A stretch of DNA of 64,000 nt from Pseudoalteromonas sp. P1-9 (lineage in GTDB: Bacteria; Pseudomonadota; Gammaproteobacteria; Enterobacterales; Alteromonadaceae), in NCBI RefSeq assembly GCF_001399975.1, contig NZ_LKBD01000004.1, forward strand, positions 1-64,000, read 5' to 3'. Below are positions 1 to 8,871 of the stretch, piece after piece. A program made the translations under genes and the position numbers. The first letter of the stretch is position 1; the number at the start of each line of letters is the position of its first letter. Under the pieces are notes generated by a model. It saw only the letters and a list, made by a program, of their open reading frames with translations. It had not been told where the DNA came from and made no database searches.

Positions 1-36
1 ATAATCTTTTTGAGTTCTCTTGGATATAGGTTTCAT
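1..36 (-). CDS. Start of IS3-family transposase orfA (partial, runs off left edge)
   Basis: Twelve codons read leftward from an ATG at 36 give MKPISKRTQKDY. A GGAGAA ribosome-binding site lies at 41-46. The KRTQ-x-DYSL type of opening is, from memory, typical of the small N-terminal helix-turn-helix protein (OrfA) of some IS3-family elements, which binds the IS ends. Only 12 residues are visible, so the family call is inference from a short N-terminus. The IS terminus should lie near 93-97, just beside the glnB terminator. Confidence 0.45.
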   Translation of the reverse strand, partial: MKPISKRTQKDY

Positions 37-96
37 AACATTCTCCAAATTTAAGTTGGAAAAGTGTCAACCGTATTTAGGACTGGTCAAGCACAT
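37..96. mobile_element. Probable terminal non-coding segment of the left-edge IS element
   Basis: This stretch separates the transposase start at 36 from the hairpin at 103-119. Read on the minus strand it begins TGTGCTTGACC, consistent with the TG...CA ends of IS3-family elements. The exact terminus and any target duplication cannot be fixed because the other end is outside the window. Confidence 0.35.
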
Positions 97-102
97 GAAA
101 AA

Positions 103-126
103 GGGGCTAGTTCAGCCCCTTTTTTT
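103..126 (-). terminator. Bidirectional intrinsic terminator downstream of glnB
   Basis: GGGGCT and AGCCCC (103-108 and 114-119) form a six-pair stem with a five-base loop. T-rich tracts flank it in both orientations. It ends the leftward glnB transcript and may insulate it from the IS element. Confidence 0.8.
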
Positions 127-150
127 ATGTTTAAAACATTGAAAAGTAAG

Positions 151-522
<372 letters not shown>

Positions 523-671
523 CTATCGCGTTAACTAATCAATTCAAGGTATTTACTTATAGACATATTGGTAATTATTTTCATCAATATAAATAACTGT
601 TCTAAAAGAATTATACAATCTACTAGTCTGGATTTTTCAAAAGCGTATAATTACTAAAGGAGGTACAAAAT

Positions 672-1208
672 ATGAAATATGTACAACAAGGTATCACATT
701 ACTTGAGTTAATGATTACGTTAGCTATCTTAGGTATTGTAACTGCAATTGCGCTGCCAAATTTAGGCCCTATGTTAGAATCAGATAGAGCTAGCACTTTT
801 ATCGATGAATTCACCAGAACAATAAAATACGCGCGTGCAAAAGCAACTTCTACAGATGAATTTGTTGTAGTCTGTCCCATCGCCGATCCTGACACAGGAG
901 GCTCATGTACCTCAGATTGGAAAAATGATCCTATCGTTGCATTTGTCGATAGTGGCCAGGATTTAAACTTAAATAACACTGACGATCAACTTATAAGAGT
1001 GATGTCTTTACCAAGTAGTAATGACAAAGTTAGCCAAGACAAAGGTTCAACAGCTATTACCATTGATGGGCAAGGACGTGTCAACCAAGAGCATCAATTT
1101 GTAATATGTCCTAACGGTAAAAATGACAATACCTCAGCACTTCAAGTCAGCGTTTCTGGTAACACGTGGAAACTTGGAAGCAATGTTCTTACTTGCGGAA
1201 CTGTTTAA
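672..1208 (+). CDS. GspH/FimT-type minor type IV pilin (copy 1)
   Basis: This 178-residue protein has a class III prepilin leader, MKYVQQG, cleaved before ITLLELM. Glu5 of the mature protein is present, and a hydrophobic helix follows (about residues 8-30). The C-terminal part fits a GspH/FimT globular domain with cysteines. It should be processed by PilD and inserted in the inner membrane as a pilus-priming minor pilin. A strong AAAGGAGG site at 656-663 fixes the start. A second FimT-like gene follows 47 bases later. Both are on the opposite strand from the pilVWXY1E operon, unlike the usual fimT/fimU position before pilV. The region is AT-rich compared with the pil operon. Confidence 0.85.
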   Translation: MKYVQQGITLLELMITLAILGIVTAIALPNLGPMLESDRASTFIDEFTRTIKYARAKATSTDEFVVVCPIADPDTGGSCTSDWKNDPIVAFVDSGQDLNLNNTDDQLIRVMSLPSSNDKVSQDKGSTAITIDGQGRVNQEHQFVICPNGKNDNTSALQVSVSGNTWKLGSNVLTCGTV

Positions 1209-1255
1209 ATAAACTAATATTGAGATAAGAATTTTATTTTTGTGAGGCTTCAAGG

Positions 1256-1777
1256 ATGAAGCGCTATAATTTAGGATATTCTCTCATTGAAGCACTGGTT
1301 TCGCTCGTGCTTGTTGGTATTTTATCTAGCATCACAATTCCAAACCTTTCTCGGTTTCTCGCTCAAAATCGACTCGATAATTCAATGATGACCATTTTAA
1401 AGTCATTACACTTGGCTAGAGGTTACGCCGTCACCCATTCAACCAACATTACAGTATGTCCATTAGTATATGGCAGTTGCAGCGAAGAATGGCAAAGCGA
1501 CATCTATATATTCGAAGATCACAATAGCAATTTATCTTTAGATGAAGGTGAGTTCATAATAAGATTCATTGATAAAACTCACCCAAGTGATGAACTAAGC
1601 TATCCTCGCACAGCAATCACATATAGACCCGATGGTACAATTAACTTTATGCAATCTGGCAGCTTTATTTATTGCAATAAATCTTTTCCAGGTCTTACAG
1701 GAAATCGAATTACTGTAAGCCAAGTCGGAAGGGTACGCATTAAAGATTCTGATAAATGTAAAACACCTACCTTGTAA
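1256..1777 (+). CDS. GspH/FimT-type minor type IV pilin (copy 2)
   Basis: The 173-residue protein has the prepilin leader MKRYNLG cut before YSLIEALV, with Glu5 conserved, followed by a hydrophobic alpha-1 helix. The globular part contains paired cysteines (VCPLVYGSC and later ones) as in FimU/FimT-type pilins. It follows the first copy closely enough to be co-transcribed. Which copy is equivalent to FimU, the structural minor pilin, cannot be decided by eye. Immediately downstream is a decayed IS3 fragment, so this gene pair borders a rearrangement. Confidence 0.83.
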   Translation: MKRYNLGYSLIEALVSLVLVGILSSITIPNLSRFLAQNRLDNSMMTILKSLHLARGYAVTHSTNITVCPLVYGSCSEEWQSDIYIFEDHNSNLSLDEGEFIIRFIDKTHPSDELSYPRTAITYRPDGTINFMQSGSFIYCNKSFPGLTGNRITVSQVGRVRIKDSDKCKTPTL

Positions 1778-1811
1778 AATTTAAGGTTAACTCAGTCGAC
1801 TAGTATTGCTA

Positions 1812-2255
1812 TGTAACTCCACCCAATTTAGTACAGATCTTTCACAGAGTTTTATGCAGTTTCAAGATAACTAATTGATGTCATAGCGCCAAGTGAATCA
1901 TGAGGGTGTTCATAATTATATATCTAACCTCTCATCTATGATTTCTCATACTTCTTGCACAGACTCAAACAAGTATAAGTCTACCTCTCCTTCGCGATAA
2001 CGTCGATTAAACCTTTCTACAAAGCCATTTTTATAAGGACCTCCTTGTTTTATAAAATCCGGCTGATGTTGTTTTCCATAGCCCAAGTTTCAAGCGCTAT
2101 TGAGGTAAATTCTGGACCATTATCTACTCTAATTTTCTTCGGTTTATCGCGCCAAGCAATAATGTGCTTTAGCATCCTAATCACTCTCTCAGCCGTAAAA
2201 CTAATATCAGCTTCAATGGCTAATGCTTGCTGGTTGAAGCCATCGAATACATGCT
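1812..2255 (-). pseudogene. Decayed IS3-family orfB (integrase-core) remnant
   Basis: Minus-strand translation of about 2080-2250 reads as an rve integrase core: DGFNQQALAIEADI, then KIRVDNGPEFTS with the second catalytic Asp. A stop/frameshift near 2050-2055 is followed in another frame by NGFVERFNRRYREGEVDLY, which holds the DDE glutamate region. Further stops follow (about 1945 and 1915), then recognisable YEHPHDSLG. TGTAACTCC at 1812 looks like an IS3-type TG terminus. The 5' two thirds of orfB and all of orfA are missing, so this is a non-functional fragment abutting the pilE terminator. Confidence 0.8.
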
Positions 2256-2270
2256 ATGTACTAGAAAAGC

Positions 2271-2298
2271 AAAAAAAGCGCCTATAAGGCGCTTTTTT
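2271..2298 (-). terminator. Intrinsic terminator after pilE
   Basis: GCGCCT at 2278-2283 pairs with AGGCGC at 2287-2292 around a three-base loop. A/T tracts lie on both sides (2271-2277 and 2293-2298). It ends the long leftward pilin operon and can also work on the + strand. Confidence 0.8.
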
Positions 2299-2318
2299 GA
2301 TAAACTTTATTAACTTGC

Positions 2319-2723
2319 TTACCTATTCCAGCAAGTATTATTTCCACCTGAGCCTGTTGCGGTCTTTTGTCCTAGTTCGTTAATTTTAAAACCTGAACAT
2401 TCTGGGTCTTTAGTCGCCGGATAATCTAACGGCGAAGCCGTTACAGAAAATGAGCTACCATCAGACGTTAGTGTTAAAGTAAAGAGTCCAGAGTCACTTG
2501 TACTGATTACCCCTAAATCACTCAGCGAGGCTGTGTATTTGTGATTATCCGCATAAAACTGTTCTTGTCGATTAGCTATATCGAGTAATGACGACATTGC
2601 CTCAGCACGAGAGCCCTTATACAAATAATCAACATATGAAGGGTATGCTATTGCAGTTAATATTCCAATTATGGCAACCACTACCATTAATTCGATCAGC
2701 GTAAAACCAGCTATCTTCTTCAT
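2319..2723 (-). CDS. pilE: Type IV minor pilin PilE
   Basis: The 134-residue pilin has the leader MKKIAG cut before [13 protein letters not shown], with Glu5. Size and the C-terminal Cys pair (DPECSGF, NNTCWNR) fit PilE-type minor pilins, which help prime assembly with PilV, PilW, PilX and PilY1. It is the last gene of the operon, starting two bases after the pilY1 stop and ending at the terminator at 2271-2298. PilE here means the minor pilin as named in Pseudomonas, not the Neisseria major subunit. Confidence 0.88.
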   Translation of the reverse strand: MKKIAGFTLIELMVVVAIIGILTAIAYPSYVDYLYKGSRAEAMSSLLDIANRQEQFYADNHKYTASLSDLGVISTSDSGLFTLTLTSDGSSFSVTASPLDYPATKDPECSGFKINELGQKTATGSGGNNTCWNR

Positions 2724-2725
2724 AC

Positions 2726-5700
2726 CTAATTAACCTTATTCGTTATTTCTTTGTACAAATAACTGCGGTGTGTTTTAAACCCAACAAAGCCGCCCGTGAG
2801 TTTAATTTCACAATTATTATTTTCGTCACATACTAACTCTGGCACTGCACTATCGTTAATCGATTTCGCTTTAATAATACCCGAATTATTTTCACCGGCG
2901 CCAATACCGATTAATAAAAATTGAGATTTAGCATCACTGTCTTCAGAGTAAACTAACTCAGGTGTAGGTGGTATACTATCACCGGTTACGGTATATGCAT
3001 TCTCATAAATATTAACGCCATAATGCAAGTGAAACGCGTACAAACGCCCTTCACCACCAGTCAAAGAACATGAAGAACTATCTGTTGTACTTGCCATAAA
3101 CGTTGGGAAATAAGCAACACCACCAATAATGGCCGGTTTTGCTAGCGCTTTTTCACCAACGCCAGTTAACGAATATTTCCAACCGCTGTAACTCGCAAGT
3201 TGCGACTCTTTTTCAATAAATTTGTCAGGACTTTTAACCAAGCTACCAAATGTATTCGGATCGATATCCATCAAATCAATCGCTTTTATTGCGCTAGGAG
3301 CATTTGTTTTGTATGACTTTGTAATCACATTTGTATCACGTATCATAAATAACTGATCAGTATTTGATGTATCCATCGGCGTTGTGCGATTACCGCTGCC
3401 GACCACAATCGCTTCAAATGGTACTGTCATACGCGTTGAATTAACAACATCACCATCCACAGAGTACGATGTTACTTTGCTGTAGTAAGTCCTCGCAACT
3501 TCTGGTTGATAAAATAAATTAGCAGAAAGACTTGCAAACTCAAATGCCGACCAATCAGTCGTATTAGTACCCGCTAGGTCAATTCGCCAGATTTTTCCGG
3601 CTACATCTGCTGCATAAAGCCTATCGGTATAACCATCATAATCCGAATCTAGCGTGGCGATTCTGCCTACAATACTATCCTTTCCTGCAAATGAAATATC
3701 ATCCGTACTCCATACTTTGTCGCCGGTTTCAGCATCCACCAAATAAACACCTGCACCAACAGTATTAGCGCCACCTTCTTCAAATTGCTTTTTATCATAA
3801 CCCGCACCAAACACTAGCAAAGGCTTGTCAGCATATGAAGGGTGATTAACATAAATAACTTTTGGCTGAGACCATGTTTGCCCTAAACTTGGGTAATCTG
3901 CATTCCCTTTACTCCATAATAACTTAGGGTTTGCACGGTCAGAGATATCGAGCGCATAATAAGTACTCCCGCCTCGGCGCATACCAAAAAAGGCCCAAGC
4001 TGTCTCTCCTGAGTTTACTTTGCCATCACCGTTACTGTCATCATGGTGGATCGTTGGAGTCAAATCCATACCATACAACTTACCTGCCGCATTATCCATT
4101 AATGCAGGTTGAATGCTAAATAACTCAGAGGGTATAAATGACCAAACTTCAGTCGCTTTTGTAGCACTTGTATCTTCAAAGAAGTGAACAAAGCCAGCGT
4201 TTGTACCAAATAATAAGTGGGTTTTATCTTCTTCACTTCCCTCGTATGTGATGGCCGCAGGTTTTGAGTGGAGTGCATCACCCATAATATGCTGACGTAA
4301 TACAATGTCGTCACCACTACCACTCTCAATACCGCGCATCCAATTAATCAAATCTTTTGCTTGTTGCTCACTTGCCTCTCCGCCGTAATAATCGTTTAGC
4401 GCTAATTTAATTTTTGATAAAACATTCGTATTCTCGCTATTAAAATCGCCATTACCTACGTCTGTGAAAATTTTGCGTTCTGCTGGTGATGTAATTTGAG
4501 CATTTAACCCACCCAACGCCACATTACCACCATCAACATCTGGGGCGTCCCCTTCGCTCGGGTTATAGTCAAGCCAAAATGTTTTCGCATGTTTGTCAAT
4601 TTCACCCTTGTCATTAATTGCTGGTGAATCAGTTTGGTCAACTACACTATGCTCACTGATTTTCAATTTTTTGATATTACCATTCCAGCGAGTTGATCCT
4701 ATAGGTGAAAACAACGAATAGTAAACAAACTCCTTAGTACGCGTATTATCACTCTGGCTTGCCGCAACCGATGGTGACGTAAAGTTACCCGATAGTTCAA
4801 GAATTTGGTTCAATGTCGCTTTAAGGTTTTCATTCAATTTAGTTGGATCGGTGGTATCATAATACTTTCCTTTTCCTTTTTCTGCCGCCGCTTCTAACAT
4901 GCCCTCACCTTCATCACTCATCCCGTTACCAAAACCTATGGTGTAGGTGTATACATTGTTAACTTTGGTATCTTTTGAATATACGTCATTCTTAGCCATA
5001 TACTCCGCTAAGCGTGGAAAATGTTGGAATTTAGTGCTTAATGTATGTTCTTTATCATTGTCATCTTTGTATGTTGCGTCTGTATATTTAGCATCTGGCA
5101 ACAACGTTTCGATTGACCCAGCCGCACTGTGATAACCACTATTGTCACTGGGGTCACCATCAGTCATCATAATAAAGTAGGCATTATTATCACAACGTGG
5201 TTGGTAACTGCCGCCAGGGCCTGTTAGGTTCGCAAAAGGCGATATATACGCACTTCCATTTTCAATTGATGTGTCTCGATTCCAACTCAATTTGTCTTTC
5301 TCGAACACGTTTTTACCACTAAAATAACGGTAAACTTGAAAAGCAGAATCGGTGATTGGCGTACCATTGGCGCCATTGAGGCCATTAATGATAGTTTTTA
5401 ACTCAGCCTTAGATTTACTTCCGATACCTGCTACAATATGGCTTGTTGTATCTCTAAAAACACCAACCCCAAAATCAACATCAGCGGCAGTATTAATTAC
5501 ATCTGTAACAGCCGCTTTCGCCACTTTCAGACGACTGTCTGCACATTGTGCTACTTCTTGGTAATCTTCATTGTAAAGTACTGTTTCTTCATAGCACTTT
5601 CCGTCGTCGCCAGGGTTTACACTACATTCAACCTTTTTTTGCCATTTATATACAGGTTTTGTTTCTACTTCGTACTCAGCACAATATTCAACTGTCTTTG

Positions 5701-6019
5701 TTGCCCATTCAGCACAACGCCTCCTACCCCAACGTTTGCAATACCACTCTTCTTTGGTGTCGTACCTAGCACATACGTCTGTTTCTTCCTCTGTATAATA
5801 GTCTAATACTTTTCTCGCACATCTTGTTCCAGACTGAGAAGAAAACAGCATACTACCAGAGGTATCAAACATCAGCATTACCCGCGCTGTTTCTTTTTCT
5901 TTTAAAAGGGCATTAAGGTATATATCAATGTCTTCTGCGAAGACCTTTGAGCTTAGCGTTAACATAGCAAGCAACATACTTGCTATTACTGTTACTTTTG
6001 ATAAAGCAGATATTCTCAT
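2726..6019 (-). CDS. pilY1: Type IV pilus tip adhesin / biogenesis protein PilY1
   Basis: The 1097-residue exported protein begins with a signal peptide ending at about residue 28 (KVFA before EDID). The N-terminal half is a von Willebrand A-like domain with a MIDAS DTSGS at 52-56. The C-terminal half is the PilY1 beta-propeller, with calcium-loop-like [12 protein letters not shown] (about residue 655) and DSDYDGYTD (about 788) before [15 protein letters not shown]. PilY1 caps the pilus with minor pilins and affects adhesion and extension/retraction. An eight-cysteine segment (Cys67, 83, 94, 102, 113, 132, 142, 159), rich in Tyr, Trp and charge, is inserted straight after the MIDAS. It lies between pilX (one base away) and pilE. 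Confidence 0.93.
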   Translation of the reverse strand: MRISALSKVTVIASMLLAMLTLSSKVFAEDIDIYLNALLKEKETARVMLMFDTSGSMLFSSQSGTRCARKVLDYYTEEETDVCARYDTKEEWYCKRWGRRRCAEWATKTVEYCAEYEVETKPVYKWQKKVECSVNPGDDGKCYEETVLYNEDYQEVAQCADSRLKVAKAAVTDVINTAADVDFGVGVFRDTTSHIVAGIGSKSKAELKTIINGLNGANGTPITDSAFQVYRYFSGKNVFEKDKLSWNRDTSIENGSAYISPFANLTGPGGSYQPRCDNNAYFIMMTDGDPSDNSGYHSAAGSIETLLPDAKYTDATYKDDNDKEHTLSTKFQHFPRLAEYMAKNDVYSKDTKVNNVYTYTIGFGNGMSDEGEGMLEAAAEKGKGKYYDTTDPTKLNENLKATLNQILELSGNFTSPSVAASQSDNTRTKEFVYYSLFSPIGSTRWNGNIKKLKISEHSVVDQTDSPAINDKGEIDKHAKTFWLDYNPSEGDAPDVDGGNVALGGLNAQITSPAERKIFTDVGNGDFNSENTNVLSKIKLALNDYYGGEASEQQAKDLINWMRGIESGSGDDIVLRQHIMGDALHSKPAAITYEGSEEDKTHLLFGTNAGFVHFFEDTSATKATEVWSFIPSELFSIQPALMDNAAGKLYGMDLTPTIHHDDSNGDGKVNSGETAWAFFGMRRGGSTYYALDISDRANPKLLWSKGNADYPSLGQTWSQPKVIYVNHPSYADKPLLVFGAGYDKKQFEEGGANTVGAGVYLVDAETGDKVWSTDDISFAGKDSIVGRIATLDSDYDGYTDRLYAADVAGKIWRIDLAGTNTTDWSAFEFASLSANLFYQPEVARTYYSKVTSYSVDGDVVNSTRMTVPFEAIVVGSGNRTTPMDTSNTDQLFMIRDTNVITKSYKTNAPSAIKAIDLMDIDPNTFGSLVKSPDKFIEKESQLASYSGWKYSLTGVGEKALAKPAIIGGVAYFPTFMASTTDSSSCSLTGGEGRLYAFHLHYGVNIYENAYTVTGDSIPPTPELVYSEDSDAKSQFLLIGIGAGENNSGIIKAKSINDSAVPELVCDENNNCEIKLTGGFVGFKTHRSYLYKEITNKVN

Positions 6020-6020
6020 T

Positions 6021-6488
6021 TTAAGATCCCCCCATTTCTTGGGCTATGCCCGTGTTAATTGTCATAACATGCTTATTGCCTTTACCATAAGACTGTGATG
6101 TAGTCAGTTTTAAATAATTACATTTCATGTCTGGCGTTGGTGCAAAGTTTGGCGGACAATCTAATAACGGTATATTGATATTTTGATTCTCATAAGTCAT
6201 AACTACTTTGCTGCCACTGCTTAGTAACGTAGCTTCACTGTTAGAGTTATCTTTCTTTTTAATTTCTAAAAACTTGCTATTACCGCCTTTAGCAAGCTCA
6301 GTTTTTATTACTTTTTCAGTATCGCCCCGGGCTGAAGACTCCGTGCGATATGATTCTTGCGTAGCGTTGACCATTTTACTATCCAAAGCACTGCCACTCA
6401 TTACGCTAACAGCTATGCCTGACACCATTAATATCATCAGCATTGCTGCTACTAATACTACGCCTTGCTGCTTGTTTAAATTACCCAT
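6021..6488 (-). CDS. pilX: Type IV pilus assembly protein PilX
   Basis: This 155-residue protein has the PilX N-terminus: NKQQG before VVLVAAMLMILMVSG, a pilin-like helix without the usual Glu5, as is common for PilX. The rest is a small globular domain with two cysteines. It is expected to be a minor pilin of the tip-priming complex. Its start overlaps the end of pilW by 13 bases, so the two are probably translationally coupled. Confidence 0.87.
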   Translation of the reverse strand: MGNLNKQQGVVLVAAMLMILMVSGIAVSVMSGSALDSKMVNATQESYRTESSARGDTEKVIKTELAKGGNSKFLEIKKKDNSNSEATLLSSGSKVVMTYENQNINIPLLDCPPNFAPTPDMKCNYLKLTTSQSYGKGNKHVMTINTGIAQEMGGS

Positions 6489-7486
6489 TGGTCACTCCCT
6501 ACATTAACAAGACGAATTGTTGAAGTTAAAAGCTTACGGCGAAAACCATCATTACGTGTAATAGTACGTTGATGCTCTCCTTCTCCCCCCAAAATAAATG
6601 TTTGATTTTTGGGCGGGTTATTTCTATCTTCTTCTAAGGTTCTAACCAGTAAGAAGACCTGAACACTTGTAACAACTGCGCTTTGTTGATCCCAATCAGA
6701 AGACGACATTTGCTTAGTTGTTTTATAAGTATCAACGCGATCATCATCATTTGTATCTAAGCCAAATAGTAAACGAATGTTTTCTACCCCTTCCATTACG
6801 GTTTCTGACACCATCTCACCATTAGCTAAACGCATTCTTTTAAGTGTGGGTACAACCACATTTTTGCCATTCAAGGTATATGTTTGATCTTGAACAAAAT
6901 ACACGTTATGCGAATATTCCCACAGCTTATTATTGCCACCTGGGTCGATTATCGCTCCAGTACCTCTTAAAAAGCGTGCAGTTTGAGGGTTTGCTATAAA
7001 ATAGGTATTTGATGTTGCCGTAGCAGTGGTAATTTCCTGACCTAATACATGCTTTAATTGCAGAATATCGCTGCCGGTCAATGGGCTTTTTACACAGTTT
7101 AGTTCTGTTCCTGCTTCGGCTTCTTTTGCATACATAACATTGAAAGCTTCAACTGCTCCAACTTCTGGGAAAGTGCCGTTATTATTACCTTCAAAACAAT
7201 CTGTAGTGGGGGCTGAGGGACTTGCCGCTGCAAGTACAAGGTCACTTGGCGCGTTGCCTATAAAATTCCCCCAAAAGCCAGCCAACTCAATATCTCGTTT
7301 TAACATATCCATTGCTAACCGACCTGACTCTTGTAACTCGCCAATATCCATGGTGTCTGATGTTGTTACTTTCATACCTAAGTAAGTGAACATAACGCCT
7401 GCCAAAATAAATGCTCCCACAAACAGTGAGATCATTAGCTCTAGCATAGTAAAGCCATACTGTTTAGCACTGATTAACATTTTCAT
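6476..7486 (-). CDS. pilW: Type IV pilus assembly protein PilW
   Basis: The 336-residue protein has a prepilin leader ending in QYG before FTMLELMISLFVG (Glu5 present). A long C-terminal domain of PilW type follows, containing MLKRDIELAGFWG, a frequent PilW motif. It is a large minor pilin of the priming complex. It directly follows pilV with no spacer (pilV ends at 7487) and overlaps pilX. Confidence 0.88.
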   Translation of the reverse strand: MKMLISAKQYGFTMLELMISLFVGAFILAGVMFTYLGMKVTTSDTMDIGELQESGRLAMDMLKRDIELAGFWGNFIGNAPSDLVLAAASPSAPTTDCFEGNNNGTFPEVGAVEAFNVMYAKEAEAGTELNCVKSPLTGSDILQLKHVLGQEITTATATSNTYFIANPQTARFLRGTGAIIDPGGNNKLWEYSHNVYFVQDQTYTLNGKNVVVPTLKRMRLANGEMVSETVMEGVENIRLLFGLDTNDDDRVDTYKTTKQMSSSDWDQQSAVVTSVQVFLLVRTLEEDRNNPPKNQTFILGGEGEHQRTITRNDGFRRKLLTSTIRLVNVGSDQWVI

Positions 7487-8053
7487 TTATGCGGCCCTCA
7501 TAAAAACATAACTATCAAGCACAACGGTTCTGCGATTAGCTACATCTCCACACTGAATATCTTTATTTGTTGTTTCACTAAGCTTTTGCCTTCCTTGCCA
7601 AGCAACAACTACACGAAGAGAAACTCCGTTGTCGTCGGCTGTTGGTGTAATGCAAACAGTGCCATTAGCCAGTGAGCCTGTATTATCAGCAACACGTAAT
7701 GCTTTTTGCCATTGATATAAATCATATTCTGCCATATTGTCTGACGTGCAACGGGTATTTAAGCAGTTCTTAGCAATTGGCGTATCTTGATAACTAAAAG
7801 TTTTACTATAATTTGCGATAATATTAGCGGTGTCATTAGCGCGAATACGCTCAACAATATCATTAGCAAGCGCCAACGCTGCACTACGTTGGTTAGCATC
7901 GTAACTGGCTTGCTTTGCGTTAGTTTGCAACGCTACGGTGCCAAGTAAACCAACGGTCAAAATAATAAAAGCCACAAGCACTTCTATAAGTGTGAAGCCT
8001 TTATTTACGCGTTGCCTTGGTAATGAGGAAAAAGGTGACGAGTTTGCTCTCAT
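7487..8053 (-). CDS. pilV: Type IV pilus modification/minor pilin PilV
   Basis: The 188-residue protein has a 19-residue basic leader ending NKG before FTLIEVLVAFIILTVG, the PilV-type N-terminus with Glu5. The AAAGGA ribosome-binding site upstream supports the ATG at 8053. This is the first gene of the pilVWXY1E operon. A promoter-like pair (8092-8097 and 8115-8120) and LytTR-like repeats lie upstream. The usual fimU/fimT gene is missing from its normal place before pilV; two such genes are at 672-1777. Confidence 0.9.
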   Translation of the reverse strand: MRANSSPFSSLPRQRVNKGFTLIEVLVAFIILTVGLLGTVALQTNAKQASYDANQRSAALALANDIVERIRANDTANIIANYSKTFSYQDTPIAKNCLNTRCTSDNMAEYDLYQWQKALRVADNTGSLANGTVCITPTADDNGVSLRVVVAWQGRQKLSETTNKDIQCGDVANRRTVVLDSYVFMRAA

Positions 8054-8091
8054 TTTTCATTCATCCTTTAAGCTGAAAATTTTCTAGCTTA

Positions 8092-8120
8092 ATAATCGCT
8101 GAACGAAAAATGAAACTCAA
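8092..8120 (-). promoter_or_regulatory. Predicted sigma-70 promoter of the pilVWXY1E operon
   Basis: On the minus strand a -35 TTGAGT (8120-8115) and a -10 GATTAT (8097-8092) are separated by exactly 17 bases. Transcription would start near 8085, giving a leader of about 31 bases with the pilV ribosome-binding site. The imperfect -35 suits an activated promoter. Confidence 0.5.
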
Positions 8121-8122
8121 TT

Positions 8123-8160
8123 AACAGGGTGTTAACGGTTAAGATTTCAGATAAACGGTA
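8123..8160 (-). promoter_or_regulatory. LytTR-like direct repeats upstream of pilV
   Basis: Three minus-strand GTT-centred elements occur: ACCGTTTAT, ACCGTTAAC and CTGTTAAT. Their GTT cores are at 8156-8154, 8136-8134 and 8125-8123, spaced 20 and 11 bases, about two and one helical turns. The general LytTR recognition element is an ACNGTTNAN-like direct repeat. The innermost copy ends beside the -35 hexamer, as expected for an activator such as the LytTR protein encoded immediately upstream. Confidence 0.45.
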
Positions 8161-8161
8161 G

Positions 8162-8869
8162 TTATTGCTGAATTAGCTGTTTAATATGTGGCCACTCGCG
8201 CCTACTAACTTCAACTTTTTCATTGAAATCTAATAGTTTAAGCCAGTGCTTGTTGTGGTCTTGGCCAATTTCGGTCAGGTAGCTTTGATTAACAATTGTG
8301 TTGCGGTGCACTCTCACAAAGTAAGATTCAAATTCTGATAATAGTTTTTTTAACGAACCTTCAATTAACACGCTTGTATTTGGCGTAATGACACGCAAGT
8401 ATTTGTCTTCTGAACGAACGAGTCGAACATCAGATACCAACACACTTTTATTTATTCCACTTTCGATAAACTCAATAGCGGCCTGTTGCTTTAACGCAGT
8501 TTGCGCGCGATGTGAAATTTTCAGACCATCTATCGCTTTTGCAAGAGCAACTTCATCAATTGGTTTAACTAAATACCCTTGCGGTGCTACGGCAAATGCG
8601 GGAAGCGCTTTATCAGGGTAAGCGGTGATAAAAATAATCGCGGGCGGTGGGTTAAATTCTTTTAGTTTTTCAGCAAGTTCTATTCCTGATAAACCGGGCA
8701 TTTCAATATCAAGTAATGCTAAATCTGGCACTAAGTTATTGCACGCCAGTAACGCCTGCTCAGCGTTTTCCGCAAGCGACACTATGTTAAAGTCTGGCCT
8801 TAATTTTTGCAGTAAACGTGCGATCCGCGCGCGCGCTAACGGTTCGTCATCAACAATTAGTACATTCAT
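8162..8869 (-). CDS. LytTR-family response regulator (AlgR/LytR-like)
   Basis: This 235-residue cytosolic regulator has a receiver domain at residues 1-120: acidic pair VDDE, phospho-acceptor Asp54 in LLDIEMPG, Thr in ITAYPDKA and Lys in LVKPIDE. A C-terminal LytTR DNA-binding domain spans about 140-235 and includes FVRVHRNTIVN. It starts two bases after the kinase gene stop. AlgR of Pseudomonas, the same architecture, activates the fimU-pilVWXY1Y2E operon. Here the pilin operon starts 109 bases downstream, so it is the obvious target. Control of the pilins is inference. Confidence 0.9.
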   Translation of the reverse strand: MNVLIVDDEPLARARIARLLQKLRPDFNIVSLAENAEQALLACNNLVPDLALLDIEMPGLSGIELAEKLKEFNPPPAIIFITAYPDKALPAFAVAPQGYLVKPIDEVALAKAIDGLKISHRAQTALKQQAAIEFIESGINKSVLVSDVRLVRSEDKYLRVITPNTSVLIEGSLKKLLSEFESYFVRVHRNTIVNQSYLTEIGQDHNKHWLKLLDFNEKVEVSRREWPHIKQLIQQ

Positions 8870-8871
8870 TG

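Noticed and set aside
640..655. TATAAT at 646-651 as a promoter for the first fimT-like gene
   Set aside because: It would place the start inside the ribosome-binding site (656-663) and has no -35 match.
2045..2287. An 80-codon + strand frame over the IS region
   Set aside because: It is antisense to the recognisable integrase-core remnant and has no ribosome-binding site or family likeness.
5438..5806. A hydrophobic 122-codon + strand frame opposite the cysteine-rich part of pilY1
   Set aside because: Antisense to the pilY1 vWA region; no ribosome-binding site and no domain.
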